From: an uncultured Marvinbryantia sp.
Lineage (GTDB): Bacteria > Bacillota > Clostridia > Lachnospirales > Lachnospiraceae
Direction of reading: 5' to 3'
DNA: 64,000 bases
NCBI RefSeq assembly: GCF_905201705.1
Contig: NZ_CAJKOX010000016.1
Coordinates: 19,621-83,620 of the forward strand
The translations under genes and the position numbers were made by a program. A model generated the notes under the pieces. That model saw nothing but the letters and a program-made list of their open reading frames with translations. It ran no database searches and was not told the origin of the DNA. Positions 8,204-16,662 of this stretch are shown piece after piece (position 1 is the first letter of the stretch; each line of letters begins with the position of its first letter).

Positions 8204-9700
8204 ATGGCAAGAGACAAAGAGAAAAGAGAGAAGAGGCGCACAAAAGGCGGCAGCAGCCAGCAACAGCAGCAGTATTATCAGCAGGATCCATATGGTCAGC
8301 AGCAGTATTATCAGCAGAATCCGAATGGCCAGCAGTATTATCAGCAGGATCCGAACGGCCAGCAGCAGTATTACCAGCAGGATCCGAATGGCCAGCAGCA
8401 GTATTACCAGCAGGATCCGTATGGTCAGCAGCAGTATTATCAGCAGGATCCAAATGGCCAGCAGCAGTATTACCAGCAGGATCCAAATGGCCAGCAGCAG
8501 TATTACCAGCAGGATCCGTATGGTCAGCAGCAGTATTATCAGCAGGATCCGTACGGTCAGCAGCAATACTACCAGCAAAACAGGTACGGCCAGCCGGGAA
8601 TGGATCCGCGTCAGAACTATGATCAGGGAGAAAAAGAGGCGGCTGCTGCAAAGAAGAAAAAGAAGCGCAGAAAAAGAAAGGTCATTCTCTTTGTGGTTGA
8701 GGTGCTTCTGCTAGTCGTACTGGCGGCAGCGCTTTATGTGGGCGCAAAGGTGTCGAAAATCTCCAAAATGCAGGCGCAGACGCCGGTCAACAACGAAAAA
8801 CAGAGCGAGATGGTGCAGCAGATCCAGGCGCAGCTCGACGACGAGGTGGAGGAGCGTCTGAAGGGCTACTGGAACATTGCTCTGTACGGAACGGACAACC
8901 GTGACAAAAACACCAACGGACAAAGCGACGCGATCATGGTTGCCAGCATCAATCTGGACACCAATGACGTGAAGCTGGTGTCAGTATACCGCGATACGTA
9001 CCTTGACGATACGACCGGAAGCTACGGCAAGGCAACGGATATTTATGCGGCGGGCGGTCCGGCACGTTCCATCAACATGCTGAACAAAAACCTTGACCTG
9101 GATATCACCGATTATGTTACCGTAAATATGAACGTTCTCGCCGATGTGGTAGACGCGATCGGCGGCATTGATATTGAGATCACAGAGGATGAGGCGACCT
9201 GGATCGACAATTACCAGGATGAGACCTCGACCATCACGAACCGCGAGATCATCCCGATCAGCGGAAGCTCGGGCATGGTACACTTAAATGGTCTGCAGGC
9301 GACGGCGTACTGCCGTATCCGTGCGATCGGTAACGACTATGAGCGTACCGAGCGGCAGAGAAAGGTGCTTTCTCTGATCCTGGACAGCGTAAAGAGCAAC
9401 CCGACGGTTCTGATCGGTCTGGTCGACGATCTGATCGACGCAGTGGATACCAATCTCACGATGGCGGAAATTATGAACTTTGCAACGAATATCGCAAGCT
9501 ACAATCTTGTTGAGACAAAGGGCTTCCCGTTTGAGCAGACGTCGATGGAGATCAATTACAGCATTGTAGTGCCGATTAATCTGGCTCAGAATGTATCGGA
9601 GCTGCATGAGTATCTCTTTGGTGTGCAGGGCTATACGCCGTCCTCAACCGTGCAGGAGATCAGTGATTATATTGCAAATTATACTGGTGTTTATGAATGA
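8204..9700 (+). CDS. LytR-CpsA-Psr family cell wall polymer ligase with Q/Y-rich N-terminal repeats
   Basis: The 498-residue protein has three parts. Residues 19-129 are a cytoplasmic Q/Y-rich tail of ten near-identical 11-residue repeats (QQQYYQQDPNG). A Lys/Arg-rich linker and one membrane helix (about 166-188) follow. From about residue 225 comes an LCP catalytic domain with YGTDNRD, SDAIMVASI, SVYRDTYLD, the GGID core and RIRAIGNDYERTERQRKVL. LCP enzymes move undecaprenyl-linked glycopolymers onto peptidoglycan outside the cell. Its place right after the initiating transferase suggests that it attaches this cluster's polymer. The ATG follows an AAAGGG-rich leader. The repeat tail is unusual for the family. 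Confidence 0.9.
   Translation: MARDKEKREKRRTKGGSSQQQQQYYQQDPYGQQQYYQQNPNGQQYYQQDPNGQQQYYQQDPNGQQQYYQQDPYGQQQYYQQDPNGQQQYYQQDPNGQQQYYQQDPYGQQQYYQQDPYGQQQYYQQNRYGQPGMDPRQNYDQGEKEAAAAKKKKKRRKRKVILFVVEVLLLVVLAAALYVGAKVSKISKMQAQTPVNNEKQSEMVQQIQAQLDDEVEERLKGYWNIALYGTDNRDKNTNGQSDAIMVASINLDTNDVKLVSVYRDTYLDDTTGSYGKATDIYAAGGPARSINMLNKNLDLDITDYVTVNMNVLADVVDAIGGIDIEITEDEATWIDNYQDETSTITNREIIPISGSSGMVHLNGLQATAYCRIRAIGNDYERTERQRKVLSLILDSVKSNPTVLIGLVDDLIDAVDTNLTMAEIMNFATNIASYNLVETKGFPFEQTSMEINYSIVVPINLAQNVSELHEYLFGVQGYTPSSTVQEISDYIANYTGVYE
8258..8590 (+). repeat. 33-bp in-frame tandem repeat (10 copies)
   Basis: Ten consecutive units of about 33 bp (one of 30 bp) encode QQQYYQQD/NP-Y/N-G. The DNA copies are nearly identical and differ mainly at the Tyr/Asn codon and a few third positions, which suggests recent expansion. 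Copy number could vary between strains without breaking the reading frame. Confidence 0.95.
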
Positions 9701-10665
9701 AAAACAAAACAGTAGATGTTATCATACCGGCTTACCGGCCGGACGAACGGTTTAACAGTTTAATAGAGAAGCTGTCGCAGCAGACGCTTCTTCCGCAGCG
9801 GATCCTGGTGATGAACACCGAGAGATCCCTGTGGGAGCAGGCGCCTGTTTGCCGGGCGGCTTTTGAGGCGGGGCACACAGCCGGCGGCGTGCCGCTCACT
9901 CTTGTCCACTTACCGCAGGCGGAATTTGACCACGGTGGGACAAGAGACAGGGCGGCGGCGATGTCGCAGGCGGATGTCCTGCTTTTTATGACGCAGGACG
10001 CGGTGCCGGCAGACGAATATCTGATCGAGCGGCTGACCGCGCAGCTTGGAGAAAACGCCGGCGGCGAGGTGGCGGCGGCTTATGCAAGACAGCTTCCGGC
10101 AAAGGACTGCAGTCTCCTGGAGCGCTACACAAGAAGCTTTAATTATGGGGAAAAAAGCCGGGTGAAATCCATAGGCGATCTGCCGGAGCTGGGAATTAAG
10201 ACGTACTTCTGTTCCAATGTGTGCGCCGCCTATGTGCGCAGCGTCTATGAGAAGCTGGGCGGCTTTGAAAAACAGACGATCTTCAACGAAGATATGATCT
10301 TTGCGGCGAAGCTGATAAAGGCGGGCTACAGGATCGCTTACGCGGCAGACGCGCAGGTGGTACATTCGCACAATTACAGCGGCAAAGAGCAGTTTAAGCG
10401 CAACTTTGATCTCGCAGTCTCTCAGGCGGAGCACCCGGAGATTTTTGCGGAGGTTCCGTCGGAAAAAGAGGGCATCCGGCTTGTAAAGAGCACAGCGGCG
10501 TTTCTTTGCAGACGCGGGCGGATCGACCTTCTGCCAAAGCTTGTCTGGCAGAGCGGCTGCAAGTATCTTGGCTACTTTTTTGGCAGGCGTTACCGCGTGC
10601 TGCCGAAACGCGTCGTGCTCGCCTGCTCTATGAACAGAAAATATTGGAAAAACAAAGTTTTTTAA
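9697..10665 (+). CDS. family 2 glycosyltransferase
   Basis: A 322-residue GT2-like enzyme starting VDVIIPAYRPDERFNSLIEK. It has a TQDAVP segment near residue 110 in place of the usual DDD motif, and FNEDMIFAAKLIKAGY near residue 205. This pattern is found in rhamnosyltransferase-like members. Its ATG overlaps the stop of the LCP gene (ATGA), so the two are translationally coupled. It is probably the last enzyme of the surface polysaccharide cluster. The DXD-type motif is atypical, so activity is inferred. Confidence 0.8.
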   Translation: MKNKTVDVIIPAYRPDERFNSLIEKLSQQTLLPQRILVMNTERSLWEQAPVCRAAFEAGHTAGGVPLTLVHLPQAEFDHGGTRDRAAAMSQADVLLFMTQDAVPADEYLIERLTAQLGENAGGEVAAAYARQLPAKDCSLLERYTRSFNYGEKSRVKSIGDLPELGIKTYFCSNVCAAYVRSVYEKLGGFEKQTIFNEDMIFAAKLIKAGYRIAYAADAQVVHSHNYSGKEQFKRNFDLAVSQAEHPEIFAEVPSEKEGIRLVKSTAAFLCRRGRIDLLPKLVWQSGCKYLGYFFGRRYRVLPKRVVLACSMNRKYWKNKVF

Positions 10666-10778
10666 AACTGTTGTCACAAATTGAACACAAATGACTGATA
10701 TCATGGACTCATCAAAAAAGAAAAGGTAACTACGAGGAAATCAAATAGTTACGAAGATAGATATGGGAGGTCTTAAAT

Positions 10779-12179
10779 ATGAGCATGAAGAAACGAATTG
10801 GTACCTGTGCAGCTGCGCTGGCAGCGGTTGGAGCGCTCGGGGCAACGGTATATGGAATTGGAAACATGGACAGCAGTCAGACGGAGAACCGCATCACATT
10901 GGATTCACCGGCGGACTTAAAAGAAGAGACAACGCTGGATACGGCGACGGCAGAGGCGGCGGAGATCGATGAGATCCCGACGCAGGACAGCTCGGATAGC
11001 TCCTACGGATTGCCGAACGTGCAGAAAGTGGCGGAGACAGCGATGCCGGCGATCGTGGCGATCACAAACCAGGGCATCGAGGAGGTCAACTTCTTCGGCA
11101 GGAGCTATCAGCAGGAGACCACCAGCGGCGGCTCCGGCATCATCGTCGGAAAGAATGACGACGAGCTTCTGATCGCAACAAACAATCACGTGGTGGAGGA
11201 TTCCGAGGAGCTGACGGTCTGCTTCAGTGTAGACGTCGAGGATGATGAGGACGGCGAGAAGACATTGGCGCCGGCTCTGGTAAAGGGCACCGATTCATCC
11301 ATGGATCTGGCGGTGATCGCCGTTAAGCTGGAGGACATCGACGACGAGGTAGCCGATAAGATCGGCATTATCCAGCTCGGCGATTCCGACGAGGTGCAGG
11401 TCGGCGAGTGGGCGGTTGCCATCGGCAACGCGCTTGGATATGGTCAGTCCGTCACGGCAGGCATCATCAGCGCACTTGACCGCGAGGTGAGTGTTTCCAC
11501 CAGCAGTGGAACTGTTACAAACAATATGATACAGACCGATGCGGCGATCAACTTCGGAAACAGCGGCGGCGCGCTCCTGGATATGGAAGGACGTCTGATC
11601 GGTATCAACTCCGCAAAAGCGGCGGTCGACGGCGTGGAGGGCATGGGCTACGCTATCCCGATCAACACCGCAAAGCCGATCATCGAGGATCTGATGAACC
11701 AGACTACCAGAACCAAGGCAGATGAGGATAAGGCCGGAGCACTCGGTATTACAGTGGCGGCGGATGTCGATGATGACGTGAAGGAATTCTATCATGTACC
11801 GTCCGGAGCAATGGTTGCTGAGCTGACAGACAACAGCGCTGCCAAGGAAGCTGGCATTGAGGTGGGCGATATCATCACGAAGCTTGACGAGGTGAAGATA
11901 TCCAGCAGAAGCGACCTGCTGAACCGTATGAAATATTACGAAGCCGGCGAGACTGTTACTGTCACCGTGCAGAGATTTGAGGACAATGGTTATCAGGAAA
12001 AACAGTTTGAGGTGAAGCTCGGCAAGAAGTCCGATCTGGAGTCGACAACCAGCGACAGCAGCAAATCCGGCAGCGACAGCCAGGACGACAGCTCGGATGA
12101 TGATCTTTACTATTACGATTACAATAACGGCGATGACGGCTATGGAATGCAGGACTTTTTCAGAGGCTTTGGATTCTAA
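10779..12179 (+). CDS. htrA: HtrA/DegP-like membrane-anchored serine protease with PDZ domain
   Basis: A 466-residue envelope quality-control protease. An N-terminal hydrophobic segment (about 8-27) is followed by a trypsin-like domain with catalytic H137 (NNHVVE), D176 (SMDLAVI) and S262 (FGNSGGAL). A PDZ domain follows (about 325-425) and then an acidic Ser/Asp/Tyr-rich tail. It probably degrades or refolds damaged exported proteins outside the membrane. The gene stands alone with a terminator after it. The start follows GGGAGG at 10765-10770. The acidic tail and the ED-rich loop after H137 are the main departures from textbook DegP. Confidence 0.92.
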   Translation: MSMKKRIGTCAAALAAVGALGATVYGIGNMDSSQTENRITLDSPADLKEETTLDTATAEAAEIDEIPTQDSSDSSYGLPNVQKVAETAMPAIVAITNQGIEEVNFFGRSYQQETTSGGSGIIVGKNDDELLIATNNHVVEDSEELTVCFSVDVEDDEDGEKTLAPALVKGTDSSMDLAVIAVKLEDIDDEVADKIGIIQLGDSDEVQVGEWAVAIGNALGYGQSVTAGIISALDREVSVSTSSGTVTNNMIQTDAAINFGNSGGALLDMEGRLIGINSAKAAVDGVEGMGYAIPINTAKPIIEDLMNQTTRTKADEDKAGALGITVAADVDDDVKEFYHVPSGAMVAELTDNSAAKEAGIEVGDIITKLDEVKISSRSDLLNRMKYYEAGETVTVTVQRFEDNGYQEKQFEVKLGKKSDLESTTSDSSKSGSDSQDDSSDDDLYYYDYNNGDDGYGMQDFFRGFGF

Positions 12180-12193
12180 ATGGCATCGTGATA

Positions 12194-12224
12194 CCCGGAG
12201 CGCGCAGGTGCTCCGGGCTTTTTA
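12194..12224 (+). terminator. intrinsic terminator after htrA
   Basis: A perfect 8-bp stem, CCCGGAGC (12194-12201) with GCTCCGGG (12210-12217), has an 8-nt loop and is followed by CTTTTTATG. Confidence 0.85.
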
Positions 12225-12258
12225 TGTTTTTCATTAAGAAACTTTATAAAAACTTTTC

Positions 12259-12287
12259 TTGTGAAAAAACGATTCGTGTGTTATGAT
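12259..12287 (+). promoter_or_regulatory. sigma-A type promoter of clpX-sigma operon
   Basis: TTGTGA (12259-12264), 17 bp, TATGAT (12282-12287) lies between the htrA terminator and clpX. Transcription would start near 12294, leaving a leader of about 105 nt before the chosen clpX start. Confidence 0.65.
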
Positions 12288-12400
12288 TGCTTATGATGGG
12301 CTAGTTGTGCAGATTTTCTGCTGCGCAGGGGGCTTCCCCGCTGCAAAGGGATAAAATGCCCTGCAGAAATATGTACGCAAAAGAAGAAGGAGAGGATTTT

Positions 12401-13801
12401 GTGTCAGAAGAAAAAGATTCTTTACCCGAAGAAGTAAAAGAAGATGTAAAAAAAGACGACGAATATGAAAAAATCTGTTACATCTGCCACAGACCGGAGA
12501 GCAAGACGGGGAAAATGCTGGAGCTTATGAACCTTACGATCTGTCCGGACTGTCTGCAGAAGTCGTTCAGCAGCATGAGCCGCATGGACCCAGGCAGCTA
12601 TAAGGAGCTGATGGAGCTGTCCAAACGGTTTCCGAATATGCAGATGATCAACCTGTCGGATATACCGGAGGACATTCCAAAGCGCCAGAAGGTGAAAAAG
12701 AAAAAGGCGCAGCCGCAGAAGGAGTTTGACATCAGATCGATCCCGGCGCCGCATAAGATCAAGGCGAGCCTGGACGAGTATGTCATCGGGCAGGAGTATG
12801 CGAAAAAGGTGATCTCTGTCGGCGTGTATAACCATTACAAGCGCGTTGCCACCGGCACGATGGATGAGATCGAGATTGAGAAATCCAACATGCTGATGAT
12901 CGGACCGACCGGATGTGGAAAGACCTATCTGGTAAAGACGCTGGCAAAGCTCCTGGACGTGCCGCTTGCGATCGCGGACGCCACGTCGCTGACAGAGGCC
13001 GGCTATATCGGAGACGACATTGAGAGCGTGGTGTCCAAGCTTCTCGCCGCTGCGGGAAACGATGTGGAGAAGGCAGAGCGCGGTATTATTTTTATAGATG
13101 AGATCGACAAGATCGCAAAGAAGAAAAATGCGACGCAGAGAGATGTGAGCGGAGAATCCGTCCAGCAGGGAATGTTGAAATTACTGGAGGGCAGTGAGGT
13201 GGAGGTCCCGGTCGGGGCAAACAGCAAGAATGCCATGGTTCCACTGGAGACGGTAAACACGCGCAATATTCTGTTTATCTGCGGCGGCGCATTTCCGGGG
13301 CTGGAGGATATCATTAAGGAGCGCCTGAACAAGCAGGCGTCTATCGGCTTCCAGGCGGACCTGCGCGATAAATACGACAACGATCCGCACATTTTGGAAA
13401 AGGTGACCAATGAGGACATTCGCAAATTTGGAATGATCCCGGAGTTTATCGGACGTCTGCCGATCGTATTTACCATGCAGGGACTGACGAAGGAGATGAT
13501 GGTACAGATTTTAAAGGAGCCGAAAAATGCTATTTTAAAGCAGTACCAGAAGCTGCTTGCGCTGGATGAGGTACAGCTGGAGTTTGAGGAAGAAGCGCTG
13601 GAGGCGATTGCCGAGCGTGCGCTTGAGAAAAAGACGGGTGCGAGGGCACTCCGGGCGATTATTGAGGAAATTATGCTCGATATTATGTATGAAATTCCCA
13701 AAGATGACAATATTGGTAAGGTAACGATCACCAGGGCATACATCGAGCACACCGGAGGTCCGCAGATTACCCTGAGAGGAGATTTAGTAGTTTATGGATG
13801 A
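12401..13801 (+). CDS. clpX: ClpX, ATP-dependent unfoldase of the ClpXP protease
   Basis: A 466-residue AAA+ unfoldase. An N-terminal C4 zinc knuckle (C26, C29, C48, C51) precedes Walker A GPTGCGKT, the pore loop GYIGDD, Walker B IIFIDEID, and EFIGRLP of the C-terminal subdomain. The IGF tripeptide in ASIGFQADL, used by ClpX to dock on ClpP, is present, so it should partner a ClpP encoded elsewhere. The frame is open further upstream, but GTG 12401 has AAGGAGAGG 8 bp before it and is the best start. The stop overlaps the sigma factor start by 8 bp, an uncommon pairing. Walker A has Cys where ClpX usually has Ser. Confidence 0.9.
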   Translation: MSEEKDSLPEEVKEDVKKDDEYEKICYICHRPESKTGKMLELMNLTICPDCLQKSFSSMSRMDPGSYKELMELSKRFPNMQMINLSDIPEDIPKRQKVKKKKAQPQKEFDIRSIPAPHKIKASLDEYVIGQEYAKKVISVGVYNHYKRVATGTMDEIEIEKSNMLMIGPTGCGKTYLVKTLAKLLDVPLAIADATSLTEAGYIGDDIESVVSKLLAAAGNDVEKAERGIIFIDEIDKIAKKKNATQRDVSGESVQQGMLKLLEGSEVEVPVGANSKNAMVPLETVNTRNILFICGGAFPGLEDIIKERLNKQASIGFQADLRDKYDNDPHILEKVTNEDIRKFGMIPEFIGRLPIVFTMQGLTKEMMVQILKEPKNAILKQYQKLLALDEVQLEFEEEALEAIAERALEKKTGARALRAIIEEIMLDIMYEIPKDDNIGKVTITRAYIEHTGGPQITLRGDLVVYG

Positions 13802-14918
13802 AACGCGTGAACAGTTTTTAAAAATACTGGAAGGTTTGGTAGCAGAGGCAAAGACAAAAAAGAATATGCTTACCTACAAGGAGGTAAACGACGCTTTCGG
13901 AACGATGCAGATTTCGGAAGAGAAGATGGACTTTGTTTTTGAGTATCTGGAAAAGCATAATATCGACCTTGTCCATGAGGAAAATGCGGACGATACAACG
14001 GAGCTTCTGCTGGATAATGATGACGATCTCCTGCTCTCGGATGAGGAAGAGGTGGAGATCATAGACGATGCGGACGTTCTGGAGGGTGTCAGCACAGAGG
14101 ACCCGGTGCGCATGTATCTGAAGGAAATCGGTAATGTGCCGCTTCTTACCACCGAGGAAGAAATCGAGCTTGCGAAGAGAGTGGAGGAGGGTGACGAGGA
14201 GGCGAAGAAGCGTCTGATCGAGGCGAATCTCCGTCTGGTTGTCAGCATTGCCAAGAAATACGTCGGCCGCGGGATGCCGTTCCTGGATCTGATCCAGGAG
14301 GGCAACATGGGACTTATGAAAGCGGTGGACAAGTTCGACTACGCAAAGGGCTTTAAATTCAGCACGTACGCAACCTGGTGGATCCGCCAGGCGATCACGA
14401 GGGGCATTGCGGATACCGGCAGGACTATTCGTGTGCCGGTGCATATGGTGGAGACGATCAACAAAACACTGCGCATGACGCGCACCCTTCTGCAGGAGCT
14501 GGGGCGCGAACCGACCCCGGAGGAGGTGGCGGATCGACTGAATGTTCCGGTTTCGCGTGTGCGCGAGGTGCTGAAGATTTCCAGAGATCCGGTATCTCTT
14601 GATACACCGATCGGAGAGGAGGACGACAGCCATCTCGGGGACTTTATTGAGGATGATTCTGCACTTTCTCCGTCTGATTCCGCAGCGTTCTCCATGCTGC
14701 GCGAGGAGCTTGGCACCGCGCTGGAGTCGCTCACGGACAGGGAGCGCCAGGTCGTTCAGCTCCGCTTCGGTCTGATCGACGGCAGGGCGCGCACCCTGGA
14801 GGAAGTCGGAAAAGAATTTAATGTCACCCGTGAGCGTATCCGCCAGATCGAAGCGAAGGCGCTGCGAAAGCTGCGTCATCCGTCGCGGAGTAAGCGACTG
14901 AAGGATTTTCTCATATAA
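13794..14918 (+). CDS. rpoD: RNA polymerase primary-type sigma factor (RpoD/SigA family)
   Basis: The 374-residue protein has a sigma-1.1-like N-terminus (1-60), an acidic linker, region 1.2 (DPVRMYLKEIG), region 2 (GRGMPFLDLIQEGNMGLMKAVDKFDY, with YATWWIRQAITR for -10 recognition), region 3 and region 4.2 (TLEEVGKEFNVTRERIRQIEAKAL). Domain order and length fit a primary sigma factor. Two oddities stand out. It is coupled to clpX rather than to dnaG, and region 2.4/3.0 reads ADTGRTIRVP where housekeeping factors usually have ADQARTIRIP. It may be a second primary-class sigma factor rather than the only SigA. Confidence 0.88.
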   Translation: MDETREQFLKILEGLVAEAKTKKNMLTYKEVNDAFGTMQISEEKMDFVFEYLEKHNIDLVHEENADDTTELLLDNDDDLLLSDEEEVEIIDDADVLEGVSTEDPVRMYLKEIGNVPLLTTEEEIELAKRVEEGDEEAKKRLIEANLRLVVSIAKKYVGRGMPFLDLIQEGNMGLMKAVDKFDYAKGFKFSTYATWWIRQAITRGIADTGRTIRVPVHMVETINKTLRMTRTLLQELGREPTPEEVADRLNVPVSRVREVLKISRDPVSLDTPIGEEDDSHLGDFIEDDSALSPSDSAAFSMLREELGTALESLTDRERQVVQLRFGLIDGRARTLEEVGKEFNVTRERIRQIEAKALRKLRHPSRSKRLKDFLI

Positions 14919-14973
14919 CGTATAATATATCCATCGTTCTCATAAGCTGTAAAAAAGCATTGAGGTTACAGCT

Positions 14974-15765
14974 ATGAAAAACGTCGGACGAATTGAGCGT
15001 CTGCTCCAGCGTCACCGGGGCGGCGCTCTGATTTTTTTGTGTGCGCTGCTGATGCTGGTCGGCAGTGTGCGCTTCGGGGATGCTGTCGTACAAACGAGCA
15101 GCCGCGCAGGGGATCGCGAGCTGCCGATCTACAGTGTCGATACGGAGAAAAAGCAGGTGGCGCTTTCCTTTGATGCGGCGTGGGGAAATGAGGACACTCA
15201 GCAGATCCTGGATATTCTTGCAAAGCACAACGTACACGTGACATTTTTCATGACGGGAGGGTGGGTTTCCGATTACCCGGAGGATGTCAAAAAAATCCAG
15301 GCCGCCGGTCACGATCTCGGAAACCACAGCGAAAATCATAAAAACATGAGTCAGCTCTCCAAAGAAGAGTGCATCAGTGAGCTGATGGAGGTACATAATA
15401 AAGTAAAAGAACTGACGGGCGTGGAGATGCATCTGTTTCGTCCGCCCTACGGAGATTACGATAACGAGGTGATCCTGACGGCGCAGGAGTGCGGCTATTA
15501 TCCGATCCAGTGGTCGGTCGACAGCCTTGACTGGAAAAATTACGGGATGCAGAGCATTCTTGACACTGTGCTGAAGCATAAGAACCTGGAACCCGGCGCG
15601 ATCATCCTCTGTCATAACGGGGCGGAGTATACGGCGCAGGCGCTGGATGCGCTGCTTGCCGGTTTAAAAGAGCAGGGGTACGAGGTAGTGCCGATCTCTG
15701 AACTGATCTATAAAGAAAACTATCATATGGATCATACAGGAAAACAGATCTCCGACGTATCGTGA
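14974..15765 (+). CDS. polysaccharide deacetylase (PdaB-like, NodB domain)
   Basis: A 263-residue protein with one N-terminal membrane helix (about 18-38) and an extracellular NodB domain. Visible motifs are LSFDAAWG (replacing the usual TFDDG), HDLGNHSENH with the metal-binding His pair, FRPPYG and the WSVDSLDW motif. This pattern is typical of PdaB-like spore or cortex deacetylases. It probably acts on peptidoglycan N-acetyl groups or related sugars, although the DA in place of DD may weaken catalysis. A TATAAT at 14921-14926 could serve as its -10 element. It is separated from the next, convergent gene by a two-way terminator. Confidence 0.85.
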   Translation: MKNVGRIERLLQRHRGGALIFLCALLMLVGSVRFGDAVVQTSSRAGDRELPIYSVDTEKKQVALSFDAAWGNEDTQQILDILAKHNVHVTFFMTGGWVSDYPEDVKKIQAAGHDLGNHSENHKNMSQLSKEECISELMEVHNKVKELTGVEMHLFRPPYGDYDNEVILTAQECGYYPIQWSVDSLDWKNYGMQSILDTVLKHKNLEPGAIILCHNGAEYTAQALDALLAGLKEQGYEVVPISELIYKENYHMDHTGKQISDVS

Positions 15766-15820
15766 GAAATGTTTCTGAGATGACGCGCCCTTCGGGCCGG
15801 GCGTGCATATGCAGGAGCCA

Positions 15821-15857
15821 AAAAAACGGCGCCGGAGCAATTCTGGCGCCACTTTTT
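15821..15857. terminator. bidirectional intrinsic terminator
   Basis: A 9-bp stem (GGCGCC 15828-15833 with GGCGCC 15845-15850, extended by GGA/TCT) has a 5-nt loop. It is flanked by A6 on its left and by CTTTTT on its right, so it can stop both the deacetylase transcript and the convergent lipoprotein transcript. Confidence 0.85.
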
Positions 15858-15873
15858 ATGCAGTGAGCATTTT

Positions 15874-16539
15874 TTACCATCCGTTGTTGATGTGATCCTG
15901 ATATTCTTCCGGCGTCACCCAGTTTCCGCAGTTAGGACACTGCACAAGATCTTCTCCCGCGATCTGTGCGGCATAAGCGGCTTCTGCAGCTACGTGGTCT
16001 GCATACTGCGAGTATCCGCCGGCATCTGTAGTGTCGGGGAACCACTGGAAACAATAGGGGCACTGCGCATAGAGATTTCCATCGGCTCCTGTCTGATAAT
16101 TGTAGTCGTCTGTATAAGAATTATCCGCTGCATTGGTGGAGGACTGGATACTCTGAAGATAGCTTTCCTCCGCTGCTACATGGGTGGAATACTCAGAGGT
16201 GCCGTCCGCCTGGAGCGTGGTGCTGAACCAGCTGTAGCAGTAAGGGCACTGCTGGGTAGCGCTCTCCGTCGTCTGAGCCTGCGTTTCTGAGGCGGCGGTC
16301 TGCGTCTGCGGCGTTTGCGTGGACGGTGTGACGCTTGTCTTTTTGACAGTTTGCTGCTGGGTTTCCGTCTGTTTTTCCGTTGTCTGTTTTTGTGTTTCTG
16401 TGACCTTTTCCGTTTCGGATGTCGTTTCTTTCACGGTCTCTGACGATGTTTCTGTTTCTGCCGGGGCCCGGCGGCAGCCGGAGAAGCCGGCAAGACAGCA
16501 GAGCGCGAGCAGCAGAAGCATATACTTACGTGCTTTCAT
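15874..16539 (-). CDS. lipoprotein with three repeated Cys/His zinc-ribbon-like modules
   Basis: The 221-residue product starts with a lipoprotein signal peptide (lipobox LAGFSGC, Cys 22) and a Thr/Glu/Gln-rich linker (about 25-95). Three related modules follow: QCPYCYSWF with THVAAE, QCPYCFQWF with DHVAAE, and QCPNCGNWV ending in DH. Each has a CxxC pair and a His about 20-30 residues later, like a minimal zinc knuckle. Zinc-finger-like repeats on an exported lipoprotein are uncommon. Binding of zinc or another metal outside the cell is an inference. I do not recognise a named family. AAGGGGAG precedes the ATG. Confidence 0.8.
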   Translation of the reverse strand: MKARKYMLLLLALCCLAGFSGCRRAPAETETSSETVKETTSETEKVTETQKQTTEKQTETQQQTVKKTSVTPSTQTPQTQTAASETQAQTTESATQQCPYCYSWFSTTLQADGTSEYSTHVAAEESYLQSIQSSTNAADNSYTDDYNYQTGADGNLYAQCPYCFQWFPDTTDAGGYSQYADHVAAEAAYAAQIAGEDLVQCPNCGNWVTPEEYQDHINNGW

Positions 16540-16575
16540 TTTGATATCTCCCCTTTAAAAACTTCTGATAATTTT

Positions 16576-16604
16576 AGTATAGACCAGATATTTCTGAAAA
16601 TCAA
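16576..16604 (-). promoter_or_regulatory. sigma-A type promoter of the lipoprotein gene
   Basis: On the minus strand TTGATT (16604-16599), 17 bp, TATACT (16581-16576) lies about 37 bp upstream of the lipoprotein start and is divergent from the next promoter. Confidence 0.65.
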
Positions 16605-16613
16605 GAAAAGTTC

Positions 16614-16642
16614 TTGCGAATTTTGCGTGCCTGCCCTATAAT
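16614..16642 (+). promoter_or_regulatory. sigma-A type promoter with very short leader
   Basis: TTGCGA (16614-16619), 17 bp, TATAAT (16637-16642). The expected start near 16649 would leave a leader of only about 13 nt, which is almost entirely the ribosome site AAAGGAGG at 16651-16658. Confidence 0.75.
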
Positions 16643-16662
16643 TTAACGTGAAAGGAGGAACG

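Noticed and set aside
8072..8578. Minus-strand Leu/Ile-rich frame resembling a membrane protein
   Set aside because: Reverse reading of the 33-bp repeats; the regular pattern comes from the repeat itself.
10671..10702. TTGTCA with TGATAT as an htrA promoter
   Set aside because: Spacing is 19 bp and the -10 match is weak; not enough support.
12305..12400. Longer clpX start at 12305
   Set aside because: The sequence before GTG 12401 is not ClpX-like and a good AAGGAGAGG stands before 12401.
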